A stretch of 64,000 nucleotides of DNA from WHSW01 sp963769945 (GCA_963769945.1 CAVYOA010000018.1:1-64000); one strand, 5' to 3'. Counted from the stretch's first letter, positions 24,882-34,484 are shown. Program-made: numbers and translations. Notes: generated from the sequence alone by a model not told the origin.

Positions 24882-25215
24882 GTGACAGGCAAGCTCCCCG
24901 ATGTGACTGACGCGACGTTCCAGGCCGACGTGCTGGAGTCAGATTCTCCGGTCCTGGTCGACTTTTGGGCGCCGTGGTGCGGCCCTTGCCGTGTCGTGCA
25001 CCCGATCCTCGAGGAGATGGCGACCGAGCGCGACGACATCACGATCCTCAGCCTCAACGTCGATGACAACCAGCAGACGGCGGCGCGCTACGAGGTGCTT
25101 TCGATCCCGACCCTGATCCTCTTTCGCGACGGTGCCGAGGCCAAGCGGGTGGTCGGCGCTCTGCCCGAAGAAGCGCCTCGAAGCCGAGCTCGAGCCGGCC
25201 CTCGTCTCCTCATGA
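24882..25215 (+). CDS. trxA: Thioredoxin (late frameshift)
   Basis: This is a cytoplasmic dithiol oxidoreductase. The active site VDFWAPWCGPCRVVHPILEE holds the standard WCGPC. The Pro-containing loop is SIPTLILFRDGAEAKRVVGA, typical of thioredoxin 1. Near 25165 an extra C (CCC for CC) shifts the frame. Read in the other frame the tail is PKKRLEAELEPALVSS, with TGA at 25213-25215, giving about 110 residues as expected. Without the correction the ORF runs out into the next gene. The start is GTG 24882 after AGGAGA. The stop overlaps the cupredoxin ATG (ATGA), so the two are co-translated. Confidence 0.9.
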
Positions 25216-25563
25216 CTCCGACCAAGGCCGCGCTCGCCACGACGATGGTTGCGACGCTCGCCGTGGTCGCCGCTTTGGCTCCGCTTTGCGTTTGCCCGTG
25301 CCTCGACGACGGTCATCGTCGGCGACGACTACTTCTCGCCGTCGAGCACGACGATCTCAGCCGGCACGAAGGTCAGGTTCAAATGGGTCGACGACGGCAA
25401 GCACGACGTCGTCAAGAAGAAGGGCCCGGGCGGCGGCTTCTCCTCAGGCATCACCAATCAGCCCGGCGTCAACTTCACGAAGAAGTTCAAGAAGGCGGGC
25501 ACCTACAAGCTGATCTGCTCGGTTCACCCCGAGGACATGAAGCTCAAACTCGCGGTCAACTGA
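25212..25563 (+). CDS. Exported plastocyanin-like cupredoxin (one frameshift)
   Basis: This small blue-copper protein follows an N-terminal signal peptide (TKAALATTMVATLAVVAALA) with a likely cleavage site near AFA-RAS. An extra T near 25282 breaks the frame between signal and mature domain. The mature part is TTVIVGDDYFSPSSTTISAG, then VRFKWVDDGKHDVVKKKGPG. Type I copper ligands are predicted as His in GKHDVV, then Cys, His and Met in KLICSVHPEDMK. Mature length is about 90 residues, the usual size. It probably acts as a periplasm-side electron carrier or copper-binding protein. Coupling to thioredoxin suggests redox or metal-thiol partnership, inferred only from position. Confidence 0.85.
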
Positions 25564-25568
25564 GCCGG

Positions 25569-25586
25569 AAGTCGCGCCAGCGACTT
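25569..25586. terminator. Hairpin between convergent cupredoxin and epimerase genes
   Basis: AAGTCGC (25569-25575) pairs with GCGACTT (25580-25586) around a GCCA loop, in the 21-base gap between the convergent stops. It overlaps the stop of the downstream gene. There is no T tract, so a bidirectional intrinsic terminator is plausible but weakly supported. Confidence 0.45.
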
Positions 25587-26040
25587 AGAAGTCGCGCAGC
25601 GTCCAGTCGAACGGGATCTCGCCCGAGTGAGGGTCGATCCGAAGCTTGTCCGGTGCCTCGGGGTCATAGCGGCGTGTCGGGAAGTTGATGATCGTCGCGT
25701 CGGTGTCGCCGGTGTTCTGATCGGCATGCCACACGCCTGGCGGGATCGCGAGCAGCGTCGGCGTGGTCTCATCGAAGCCGAGCTCGTCGATGCCCTCGCG
25801 GGTCGCTGAGTCAGCTCGACCGTCGTAGAGCACGACACGCAAACGTCCGCCGCAGATGAAGTAGCGATCGGTCTGCAGGCGATGCATACCCCAGCCCTTG
25901 ATCCGGCCCGGGCGAATCGTGATCCGGTAGGCCCAAACGACCGGCTCGCTCCAGAACTCGGCGTCGTCCATAAGCGTCGTCAGCGTGCCGCGATGATCGA
26001 CGAACGGCTCGAGGCGCAGTAGTCGGACGCCGTCGATCAA
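25585..26040 (-). CDS. dTDP-4-dehydrorhamnose 3,5-epimerase-like (RmlC-type cupin) protein
   Basis: The protein has about 151 residues with the RmlC-like jelly roll: IDGVRLLRLEPFVDHRGTLT, WAYRITIRPGRIKGWGMHRL (His of the active site), DRYFICGGRLRVVLYDGRAD and TLLAIPPGVWHADQNTG. Members isomerize sugar nucleotides or serve as WxcM/FdtA-type isomerases. The TTG at 26040 is preferred because the IDGVRLLRLEP start is standard and TTG overlaps a candidate ileS stop (TTGA). A GTG at 26070 is the longer alternative. No rhamnose genes (rmlABD) are nearby, so activity on dTDP-sugars is unproven. Confidence 0.78.
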   Translation of the reverse strand: MIDGVRLLRLEPFVDHRGTLTTLMDDAEFWSEPVVWAYRITIRPGRIKGWGMHRLQTDRYFICGGRLRVVLYDGRADSATREGIDELGFDETTPTLLAIPPGVWHADQNTGDTDATIINFPTRRYDPEAPDKLRIDPHSGEIPFDWTLRDF

Positions 26041-29000
26041 GCCGTCGCGACCTGATTCGCAATTCGGCACCGTCGATCGTCGCTGTCACCCCGTCGGCGC
26101 CGTCATAGCTGACTGACTTTGCCAGCGTCTCGCCGGCGACGTACTCCTCGTGGGCGCGAGCGGCATCGAGCAATTCGGAGTCGCCACCGAGGCTGAGCGC
26201 GACGCGGTCTGAGACCTCGAGTCCCGCCTGCTTGCGGGCGTTCTGGATCGCGTGGACAATCTCGCGCGCCTGTCCTTCGCGGCGCAGGTCGTCGTCGAGC
26301 TCCAGCGCCAGCGCAACGGCGCGGCCGGCCTCGGCTTCGACCTCGTAGCCATCGAGTGGCTGCATCACAAGGGTCAGGTCTTCGGGCTCCAGCGAATGGT
26401 CGTGGCCGTCGAGGCTGATCCCGATTCGGCGCTCGCCGCGGATCGCTTCGGCAGCGTGCTCGGGGTCCAGCGACTCGACTGCTGCCGCCGCCTGGGGCAT
26501 CGCCTTGCCAAAGCGCGGCCCGAGCGTGCGGTAGTTCGGTTTCACCGAGTAGGAAACGAGCTCGCCTTGCTTGGAGACGAACTCGAGTTCCTTGACGTTG
26601 AGCTCGGCCGAGACGATCTCCGAAAGGCGCTCGATCTCGGTGCGCTCGGCGTCGGTGGCGACGATCACCGCCTTGCGCAATGGCTGGCGCATCTTCACCT
26701 TCGCCTGAGCGCGAGCGGAGCGACCGAGCTCGATCGCCCGTATCGCGGCCTCGACCCCCGCCTCGAGCTTGCCGTCCTCGAGCTCGGGATCGGGCTCGGG
26801 GAAATCACAGAGGTGGACCGAGTTTGCGTCGCCGGTCAAGTTCGCATGGATCTCATCGGCGATGAAGGGCGTGAACGGGGCGAGCAGCTTCGCGACCTCA
26901 ACCAGGCAATGGCGCAGCGTCTGAAAGGCGGCGAGATCACCGTTCCAGAAGCGCCTGCGATTGAGTCGCACGTACCAGTTCGAGAGCTCATCGACGTACG
27001 CCGCGATCGCCTGTCCCGCCGTCGTGCAGTCGTAGGCATCCATCCGCTCGATCACGGTTGCCGTTAGGCCCTGCAGTCGCGACAAAGCCCACCGGTCGAG
27101 ATCCGAGCAACCAGCAACCAGCAACTGATCGAGCTCAGCCGCGTCGAGCTCCTCGGCATTGGCATAGAGCACCAAGAACGAGTAGGTGTTCCACAACGTC
27201 AGCATGAACTGGCGCACAGATTCACCGACCGTGTCGGCTGAGAAGCGGTAACTGGCCCACGGCTGCTGGGTGCTCAGGTAGTACCAGCGAAAGGCGTCGG
27301 CCCCGTGGCTGTCGAGCACCGACCAGGGGTCGACGACGTTGCCTTTGGACTTCGACATCTTCTGGCCTTCGGGATCGAGGATGAGGCCGAGGCAGACGCA
27401 GTTTCGAAAGTCCGACTGGTCGAAGACCAGGGTCGAGATCGCGAGCTGGGAGTAAAACCAGCCGCGCGTCTGATCCTGGCCCTCGCAGATGTAATCGGCG
27501 GGGAAGCGCTCGCGAAACCGCTCCTCCCCCTCGAACGGATAGTGAAACTGAGCGAACGGCATCGAGCCCGAGTCGTACCAGGCATCGATCACCTCGGGGA
27601 CGCGTCGCATCTGCCCGCCGCAGTCGGCGCAATCGAGTACTACCTCGTCGATGTAGGGGCGATGAAGGTCGTCGGGAACATCGCCGCCGCGTTCGCGCAG
27701 GTCGGCGACCGAGCCGGCGCAGAGCTCGCCTTCGCACTCGGCAGACTCGCAGCGCCAGATCGGAAGTGGTGTTCCCCAGTAGCGCTCGCGCGAGAGCGCC
27801 CAGTCGACGTTGCCCTCGAGCCATTTACCGAAGCGCCCGTTCTTGATGTGCTCGGGATGCCAGCCGATCCTCTCGTTTTCGGCCAGCATGCGGTCGCGGA
27901 CGTCGGTCGTGCGGATGTACCAGCTTGCCTTCGCGTAGTAGAGGAGCGCGGTGCCGCAGCGCCAGCAGTGCGGATAGGCGTGCTCGTAGTCCTCGGCGCG
28001 AAGCAGCCGGCCCTTGGCCTCGAGTGCGGCGACGATCTCGGGGTTGTGGTCGAACACGAGCTTGCCCTGGAAGTCGGGCACGCGCTGGTCGAAGCGGCCG
28101 TCGGGGAGGACCGGGTTTTGCAGCGTCATCTCGTAGCGCTCGCCGAGGCGAAAGTCGTCCTCGCCGAAGGCGAGCGCGGTGTGCACGAGACCGGTGCCGT
28201 CCTCGGTCGTGACGAAGTCACCGAGCAGGACGCTGTGGCCGAGGGGGCCGAAGTCAGAGCCCTTGATGTAGTCGAAAGGCGCCTCGTAGCGGATGCCCTC
28301 GAGCGCTGTCCCGGGTAGATGACCGAGAATCTCGGCGTCCTCTCCGAGAACCTTCTCGGCCAGGGCCTTGGCGACGACATATACCTGAGAACCCGGCACC
28401 CCCGGAGGCGAAGCCGAGGAGGTGGCCGGACTTGTTTTAACTCTGGCCCTCACGTACTCGATGTCCGGTCCCGCGGCAACCGCAGCGTGGGAGATCAGCG
28501 TCCATGGCGTCGTTGTCCAAACCACGAGTGAATCGCCGACCTCGACCGGCTGCTCGGGGATCGCGTCGGAGGGGGGCACCTCGGTGATCGGCAGGCGCAC
28601 GTAGACCGAGGGGTCGACGACATCCTGGTAACCGCTGGCGACCTCGTGCGAGGAGAGCGCGGTGCCGCAGCGCGGGCAGTAGGGCACGACCTTGTGGCCT
28701 TCGTACAGCCGGTCGGCGTCGGCAATCTGGCGCAGCGACCACCACACCGACTCGATGTACTCGTTTTCGAGCGTTATGTAGGGATCGTCGAGATCGATCC
28801 AGAAGCCGATGCGCTCGGTCAGCGCATCCCAGTCAGAGACGTAGCGAAAGACCGATTCGCGGCAGCGCGCATTGAACTCGGCGATGCCGAACTCCTCGAT
28901 CTCGGCCTTGGAGGAGATTCCCAGTTCTTTTTCCACCTCGAGCTCGACCGGGAGCCCGTGGCAGTCCCAGCCGGCCTTGCGCGGGACGTAGTGGCCGCGC

Positions 29001-29233
29001 ATCGCCTGAAACCGCGGATAGACGTCCTTGAACACGCGCGAGAGCACGTGATGGGAACCGGGCTTGCCGTTAGCTGTCGGCGGCCCCTCGTAAAAGCTCC
29101 AGATCGGAGCGCCGGCCTCGCGTCGGTGCTCGAGCTGACGGTGAAAGACATCGCCCTCACGCCAGCGCTCGAGCACGCGCTGCTCGAGCTCGGGAAACGA
29201 CTGCTTCGGGTCGACGGGGCGGAAAGTGCTCAT
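26037..29233 (-). CDS. ileS: Isoleucyl-tRNA synthetase, type II
   Basis: Charges tRNA-Ile; about 1,065 residues. The class I HIGH signature is PTANGKPGSHHVLSRVFKD, with GWDCHGLPVELEVEKELGI next to it. The editing domain is present (TTPWTLISHAAVAAGPD), and the KMSKS loop reads QKMSKSKGNVVDPWSVLDSH. An anticodon-binding domain follows. The PTANG-x-PGxHHVL variant and length are those of type II (eukaryote-like) IleRS, which are naturally mupirocin-insensitive. The last codons are uncertain: the main frame reads through to 25811 over the epimerase-like gene. A single-base insertion near 26050 would give ELRI-x-VATA and a TGA at 26037-26039. It lies last but one in a co-directional run from the CoA transferase. 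Confidence 0.93.
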
Positions 29234-29275
29234 CGAGGCTGAGTCTAGGCGGCGTCCCCGGCTACGCCCGTGCGC

Positions 29276-29701
29276 TCACCAGACGACAAGGATGTCGTCC
29301 GGATCCTGCGGATTGACGTACACCGGCAAGACCAAGCCCGGCTGCATCAGGTGCGCGGCGAAATTGGAGATGATCAGCCGCCGCTTCACCTGTCGCGGGC
29401 TCTGGCCGGGGATCTCGAGATCGAGCACCAGCGTCATCAGCGGCTGTTCGTTGACCTTCGTGTTCGAGCCGGCGCTGACCACGGTGCCCTTGCCGCGAAG
29501 ACCTGTCTTCCACAGCATCTGCTCGTGCTTGCCTTTGTTTCGCTGGCGGTAGGCATAGATGCCGAGCCCGACCGCGCAGATCACCCAGATCGGCCCCAGG
29601 AAGATCGGAAAGGGAAAGACCGTGAACTCGATCACGGTGAAGATCAGCCCGAAGATGAAGAAGAAGGCGATCAGGAAGTAGCCGGTGCGGTTGATCTGCA
29701 T
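29276..29701 (-). CDS. Two-span membrane protein of unknown function
   Basis: The 141-residue protein has two N-terminal hydrophobic spans (TGYFLIAFFFIFGLIFTVIE and FLGPIWVICAVGLGIYAY). A basic linker (RQRNKGKHEQMLWKTG) leads to a soluble beta-rich domain, GTVVSAGSNTKVNEQPLMTL and LPVYVNPQDPDDILVVW. The domain resembles those in DUF3592-type small actinobacterial membrane proteins, but I cannot name a family surely. It is encoded between a hypothetical gene (10 bases upstream) and ileS (42 bases downstream), in the same direction. Co-transcription with ileS is likely; function is unknown. Confidence 0.7.
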   Translation of the reverse strand: MQINRTGYFLIAFFFIFGLIFTVIEFTVFPFPIFLGPIWVICAVGLGIYAYRQRNKGKHEQMLWKTGLRGKGTVVSAGSNTKVNEQPLMTLVLDLEIPGQSPRQVKRRLIISNFAAHLMQPGLVLPVYVNPQDPDDILVVW

Positions 29702-29711
29702 CAGGCGGCTC

Positions 29712-30275
29712 TCATTCGTTCGATTCGTCGCGGATTCGCTGGGCGACCGTTGCCGCTGCGTCCCAAAGCTTTGCCAGCGCTTCTGTGTCCGGGTCGTCCT
29801 CCTCGACCGAGCACAGCAGCGAGCCGTAGGCGAGCTCGAAGGAGAAGTCGCCCGGCGAGTGCTCGCCGAGCCAGTCGACGAACGTCGGAGCGAACAGCTG
29901 GCGCAGCCAGTTGTCGTCTTGAAACGGGCTAACCGAGACCTTGAAGCGCTCGTTCAGCTTGACGCTCTCGGTCCACAGGCGCGAGCTTCGGACCTCGAAG
30001 CCGTAGTGGGTGTCGCTGGTGATGCGGCCGTGGCGGACGCAGAACAGGCGCGGCACGAACTGCTGCGATTCCGCCACGCGAGCAAAGACGGTGCTGAACT
30101 CGAAGCGGCCCGTTGCGAAGCGGGCGATCGTGCCGGGGACGGAGGCGATCAGCTCACCGCTATGGGCGAGCTCCATGCTGCCGCCCTCGGCCAGTAGCGG
30201 CGTCAGCGGGCCGGGCTGAAAGCCGGGCGCCGGGCTCAGACCTCGGGCGGTGGCGAGATCGTCGTACGCGCTCAT
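29712..30275 (-). CDS. Conserved hypothetical protein
   Basis: The 187-residue soluble protein has no recognised domain. It starts SAYDDLATARGLSPAPGFQP and contains LFCVRHGRITSDTHYGFEVR and WTESVKLNERFKVSVSPFQD. The C-terminus is acidic and helical (EEDDPDTEALAKLWDAAATV). It has no signal peptide, membrane span or Cys cluster. Its start overlaps the CoA transferase stop by 4 bases, and the membrane protein follows 10 bases later, so it is part of one transcript. It shows no motif that would support a function. Confidence 0.65.
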   Translation of the reverse strand: MSAYDDLATARGLSPAPGFQPGPLTPLLAEGGSMELAHSGELIASVPGTIARFATGRFEFSTVFARVAESQQFVPRLFCVRHGRITSDTHYGFEVRSSRLWTESVKLNERFKVSVSPFQDDNWLRQLFAPTFVDWLGEHSPGDFSFELAYGSLLCSVEEDDPDTEALAKLWDAAATVAQRIRDESNE

Positions 30276-31420
30276 CGTTGGCCGCCGGACGCCTGAAGCC
30301 AGGCTCGAATCTCATCGCTGTGCTCGCCCAGATGCGGCGGGCGCCGGCGCGTCGTTGCCGGCGTCGAGCGCAGGCCGAGTGGGGAGGTGACCGTGCGCAC
30401 GCCGTCGAGCTCGTCGATCGGATCGAGGCCAAGCGAGCGCGCGAGCTCGAAGGCGGTAGGGATGTCGTTGACGGGGCCGACGGCGACGCCGGCTGCGCGC
30501 AGGCGCTGGGTCCATTGCGCCGCACTCAGCGTCGCGAGCTTCGATTCGAGCAGCTCGCGCAACTCGTCGCGATTGGCGACGCGGTCGCGATTGGTGGCGA
30601 AGCGGGCATCGGTGGCGAGTTCGCCGGCACCGACCCCCTCGCACAAGGTGGCGAACTGACGGTCGTTGCCGGCGCAGATCATCAACGGCTCGTCGCGGGT
30701 CGCGTAGGTGGCAAAGGGCTCAATGCTGGGGTGGACGTTGCCCATCCGCTGGCCGGCGACGCCGGCGTTTAGGTACCCCGAGGCCTGATTCGCGAGCGCT
30801 GCGAGGGCGCTGGAGAGCAGGTCGATCTCGATTCGCTGGCCTTCACCGTTGCGGGCTCGGGCGGTCAACGCCGCGAGGATCGCAATCGCTGCGCTCTGAC
30901 CGGCGACGACGTCGATCAGCGCGACCCCGACTTTCGAAGGCTCGCGATCGGGCGGTCCGGTGATCGACATCAGGCCGCTCAATGCCTGTAGCAGCGGGTC
31001 GTAGCCCGGCAGCAAGGCGCCATCGCCATCGCCGAAAGCGGTGATCGAGCAGTGGATGAGGCCGGGATTGGCGGCCAGCAACGAATCGCTGCCGAGGCCG
31101 AAGCGTTCGAGCGTGCCTGGCTTGAAGTTCTCGACGAGGACATCTGCGCGCATCGCCAGCTCGCGCGCCAGCTCCACATCCGCCGGACTCGCCAGATCGC
31201 AGACGAGCGAGCGCTTGTTGCGGTTGACCGCGAGGTAGTAGGTGGACTCGCCGTCGGCAGTTTCAGGCGGGATCCAGGAGCGAGTCTCGTCGCCCGCGGG
31301 TGATTCGATCTTGATCACATCGGCCCCCAGGTCGCCCAGCGTCATCGTCGCCAGCGGCCCCGCGAGCACGCGGGTGAAGTCGGCAACGAGGATGCCATCG
31401 AGCGGCGCGCTGGCTTGCAT
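30272..31420 (-). CDS. CaiB/BaiF family (type III) CoA transferase
   Basis: The enzyme has about 382 residues and moves CoA between carboxylic acids without a ping-pong glutamyl intermediate. Family motifs: ILVADFTRVLAGPLATMTLG, LGADVIKIESPAGDETRSW (the conserved Asp/Glu region), NRNKRSLVCDLASP, VLVENFKPGTLERFGLG and YDPLLQALSGLMSITGPPD. The C-terminal domain has AGVAVGPVNDIPTAFE. The likely ATG is at 31420; an upstream ATG at 31444 adds eight residues that break the family start. It is divergent from the lipoprotein gene. The acid substrate cannot be predicted from sequence. Confidence 0.88.
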   Translation of the reverse strand: MQASAPLDGILVADFTRVLAGPLATMTLGDLGADVIKIESPAGDETRSWIPPETADGESTYYLAVNRNKRSLVCDLASPADVELARELAMRADVLVENFKPGTLERFGLGSDSLLAANPGLIHCSITAFGDGDGALLPGYDPLLQALSGLMSITGPPDREPSKVGVALIDVVAGQSAAIAILAALTARARNGEGQRIEIDLLSSALAALANQASGYLNAGVAGQRMGNVHPSIEPFATYATRDEPLMICAGNDRQFATLCEGVGAGELATDARFATNRDRVANRDELRELLESKLATLSAAQWTQRLRAAGVAVGPVNDIPTAFELARSLGLDPIDELDGVRTVTSPLGLRSTPATTRRRPPHLGEHSDEIRAWLQASGGQR

Positions 31421-31458
31421 TCCCGGGCAGCGTAAAGGCGCCATCTAGTCTCTGAGGC

Positions 31459-31968
31459 GTGAAGCTCAGATTGATCCTGGCGGGGTCACTCGTGTCGATG
31501 GCGGTGCTGGCGGGCTGCGGGTCCGACGACGCTCCACAGACCCCGGCCGCGTGCGTTGCGCCGGCGTCGGAGTACCTGGCCGCGCTGGAGACCGCTCCCG
31601 GCGAAGTTCGCCTCGACGGCACGACCGCGATCAGCCTCTGCATCATCAAGGAGCAAGAGCCGGGCGCTCTGGCGTCGGTGGGAGAGTCGGCGATCGGGGC
31701 AGCGACCGAGCTCAACAGCGAGATCCTGCGGCTGCGCGATCAGCCGGGCGCCAAGGCGAAGGCGGAGCTCGAGCGCAACGCGATCCAGCTCGGCTACCTG
31801 GTCGGCGCCGTTCAGGGCGCCGCCGGCGAGACCGGCGGCATCCACCAAGACCTCGTCCTGCGCCTCGACTCCGCCGCCCGCTACCCCGGCCGCGACGATG
31901 AGCCGTTCTCAGCCGAGATCGAGCGCTACCTCGGTCAGGGCTACAACGCCGGCCAAGAAACCGGCTGA
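31459..31968 (+). CDS. Secreted lipoprotein of unknown function
   Basis: The 169-residue protein has a lipoprotein signal: KLRLILAGSLVSMAVLAGCG, with lipobox LAGC. Mature residues include two Cys (AACVAPASEY and ISLCIIKE), perhaps disulfide bonded, and a mostly helical body (EILRLRDQPGAKAKAELERN). The GTG at 31459 is the start. No family is recognised. It is divergent from the CoA transferase and followed after 39 bases by a hairpin repeat. Its location outside the membrane is predicted; a role is not. Confidence 0.72.
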   Translation: MKLRLILAGSLVSMAVLAGCGSDDAPQTPAACVAPASEYLAALETAPGEVRLDGTTAISLCIIKEQEPGALASVGESAIGAATELNSEILRLRDQPGAKAKAELERNAIQLGYLVGAVQGAAGETGGIHQDLVLRLDSAARYPGRDDEPFSAEIERYLGQGYNAGQETG

Positions 31969-31984
31969 CGGGCACCGGCTGACG

Positions 31985-32072
31985 GGCTCAGGCGAGTCGA
32001 GGCCGCGTCCTCGGTCGCTTGTGTGCAGAGCACACCGCGCTCCCTGCGTCCTCGCCTCGATTCGCCTGAGCC
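31985..32072. repeat. Dispersed hairpin repeat, copy 2, inside a 19-bp inverted repeat
   Basis: Positions 32007-32056 align with 10492-10540. The core GTGTGC-AGA-GCACAC (32021-32035) is a stem that keeps pairing where copy 1 has C-G (here T-A). Outside it, arms 31985-32003 (starting GGCTCAGGCGA) and 32054-32072 pair over 19 positions with one G-T mismatch, so the whole is a nested hairpin. It lies in the 264-base gap between the lipoprotein and fumC. No coding sequence is seen here. Confidence 0.65.
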
Positions 32073-32232
32073 TCGTCAGGGGTGGGTCGCGTCTCGATCG
32101 CCTGGATGTGAGCGACGTCAACGACTTTGACCCCGTATATCGATGTCAAAGTCGATCACGTCCCCGGCGTCTACGATCGACTTGCGGCCGATAGCCTGAA
32201 TCTTTCAGCGATCGATCCACGAAAGGCAGCAC

Positions 32233-33558
32233 TTGAGCATCGACACCGAGACCAAGCTCTGGGGCGCGGAGACCGACAAGGCTGTCGACAACTTCCCGGT
32301 ATCCGGCCATCCGATCCCAGCGCCGGTGGTCCATTGGCTCGGGCGCATCAAGGGTGCTGCCGCTCGCGTCAACGCCGAGCTCGGCAAGCTCGACGCCGAC
32401 CTCGCCGAGCGCATCGCCAGCGCGGGCGACGCGGTCGCATCGGGCGAGCACGACGACCAGTTTCCCGTCGACTGCTTTCAAACCGGCTCCGGCACCTCGT
32501 CGAACATGAACGCGAACGAGGTTCTCGCCAACCTCGCTGGCGACGGCGCTCATCCCAACGATCACGTCAACATGGGCCAGTCCTCCAACGACGTCTTTCC
32601 GTCGGCCGTCCATCTCGCCGCGCTCGGCGAGGTCACCGACGACCTGCTGCCCGCGCTCGATGCACTCACCTCGACGCTCGAGGCCAAGGCCGACGAGTTC
32701 GACGGCCACGTCAAGTCCGGGCGCACCCATCTCATGGACGCGGTCCCGGTCACCCTCGGCCAGGAGTTCGCCGGCTTTGCCTCTCAAATTCACCTAGGCG
32801 CCGCCCGCGTTCGCGACACGCTCGAGCGCGTCGGCCAGATCCCGCTCGGCGGGACCGCGACGGGGACGGGAATCAACACCCACGCCGAGTTCGCCGAGCG
32901 CGTGCGCGAGCAGCTCTCGCAGGCGACCGGCCTCGAGATCTCGGCTCCTCACGACCGCTTCGAAGCGCAGGCGAATCGCGACTCCCTGGTCGAGCTCTCG
33001 GGAGCTCTGAAGGTCGTCGCCGTGTCGATGATCAAGATCGCCAACGACCTCGCGATGATGGGCTCCGGCCCGCGCGCGGGCCTTGCCGAGATCAAGCTTC
33101 CGGAGCTGCAGAAGGGCTCATCGATCATGCCCGGCAAGGTCAACCCGGTTATCTGTGAGGTGGTGATCCAGGTCGGCGACCAGGTGATCGGAAACGACAC
33201 CGCGATCACGCTCGGCGGCTCCCAGGGCCAGTTCGAGCTCAACGTTCGAGTGCCGCTGATCGCCCGCAACCTGCTCGACTCGATCAAGCTCTTGGCGGCG
33301 GCGGCGCGCCTGCTCGACACGAAGTGCGTCAGCGGCATCGAGCCGAACGAGGAGATGCTTCGCCAGCACGCCGAGTCGACGCTTCAGGTCGCGACCGCGC
33401 TCACCCCGCACATCGGCTACGACAGCGCCACCGAGATCGTCAAGGAGGCGGCGGCATCCGGGCGCACCGTACGCGAGGTCGCGACCGAGAAGGGTGTCGA
33501 CGAGCAAGAGCTCGAGCAGGCGCTCGATTTTCGCAAAATGGCCCACCCGCACGAGTGA
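32233..33558 (+). CDS. fumC: Class II fumarate hydratase
   Basis: Fumarate to malate in the TCA cycle, as a homotetramer without Fe-S cluster. The protein has 441 residues, slightly under the usual 460. Signatures: FQTGSGTSSNMNANEVLAN, HPNDHVNMGQSSNDVFPSA, SGRTHLMDAVPVTLGQE, and the fumarase/aspartase signature KGSSIMPGKVNPV with catalytic Ser. The TTG start at 32233 follows a purine-rich GAAAGGCAGC. The dehydratase gene begins at its stop. The hairpin repeat is about 160 bases upstream of the start. Confidence 0.94.
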   Translation: MSIDTETKLWGAETDKAVDNFPVSGHPIPAPVVHWLGRIKGAAARVNAELGKLDADLAERIASAGDAVASGEHDDQFPVDCFQTGSGTSSNMNANEVLANLAGDGAHPNDHVNMGQSSNDVFPSAVHLAALGEVTDDLLPALDALTSTLEAKADEFDGHVKSGRTHLMDAVPVTLGQEFAGFASQIHLGAARVRDTLERVGQIPLGGTATGTGINTHAEFAERVREQLSQATGLEISAPHDRFEAQANRDSLVELSGALKVVAVSMIKIANDLAMMGSGPRAGLAEIKLPELQKGSSIMPGKVNPVICEVVIQVGDQVIGNDTAITLGGSQGQFELNVRVPLIARNLLDSIKLLAAAARLLDTKCVSGIEPNEEMLRQHAESTLQVATALTPHIGYDSATEIVKEAAASGRTVREVATEKGVDEQELEQALDFRKMAHPHE

Positions 33559-34484
33559 GCTGATCGGGCCGGCCGAAATCGATGCGGCCGCCGAGCGCAT
33601 CGCCGGCCGCGTACGGACGACGCCGGTGCTCGAATTGGCAGCCAATCGGCGAAGCCGGCGAGCCTGTTTGGCTCAAGCTCGAGCTGCACCAGCACACTGG
33701 CTCGTTCAAGCCGCGCGGAGCCTTCTCGGCGATGCTGGCCGCGGACGTCCCCGGCGCTGGGGTGGTCGCCGCCTCCGGCGGCAACTTCGCGCTCGCAGTC
33801 GCCTACGCCGCCGCGGAGCTCGGGCACGAGGCGACGATCTTCGTCCCAGAGGCGTCGCCCCCGGCCAAGGTCGAACGCCTGCGCCGCACAAACGCCAAGG
33901 TTGTCGTCGAGGGTGCGTTCTACGACGACTCGCTTACCGCCAGCCGCGCCCATGCGGCCGAGCACGGTGGTCTCGAGCTGCACGCCTTCGACGATCCGCT
34001 GGTCGTCGCCGGCCAGGGAACCTGCGGTCGTGAGCTCGATCGCCAATGCCCCGAACTCGACACAATCCTCGTCTCGGTTGGCGGCGGCGGGCTGTGCGCG
34101 GGGGTCGCGGCCTGGTATCAGGATCGTGCTCGCGTGATTGCGGTCGAACCCGAGCGGGCGCCGACGCTGGCGCGGGCGCTCGAGGCGGGGGAGCCGGTCG
34201 AGGTCGACGTCGGTGGAGTGGCCGCTGACTCGCTCGGGGCCCGGCGAATCGGAGACGAGCCGTGGCTTTGCCTGAGCCACTGGGTCGATCGCTCGCTGCT
34301 CGTTTCCGATCAAGCGATTCGCGAAGCCCAGCATCGCCTCTGGTCGTCGGCTCGAATCGCGGCCGAGCCCGGCGGCGCGGCGGCGTTCGCGGCGCTCTCG
34401 GCCGGCGCATACGTACCCGCGGGTGGCGAGCGCCTCGGTGTGCTCGTCTGCGGGGCTAATTTCGATCCCACGCTGTTGGCGTAA
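33555..34484 (+). CDS. PLP-dependent threonine/serine dehydratase-like enzyme (frameshifted N-terminus)
   Basis: Fold type II PLP enzyme, about 309 residues. The PLP Lys lies in HTGSFKPRGAFSAML, and the phosphate-binding glycine loop is ILVSVGGGGLCAGVAAWYQD. Other segments are ASGGNFALAVAYAAAELG and ARIAAEPGGAAAFAALSAG, typical of threonine dehydratase/serine racemase relatives. The N-terminus (LIGPAEIDAAAERIAGRVRT) is in another frame, joined near 33643 by removing one G. The start is unclear: a GTG overlapping the fumC stop (33555) would need one further indel, otherwise CTG 33560. No ACT regulatory domain is present, suggesting a catabolic or serine-type enzyme. Substrate is inferred only at family level. 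Confidence 0.84.
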
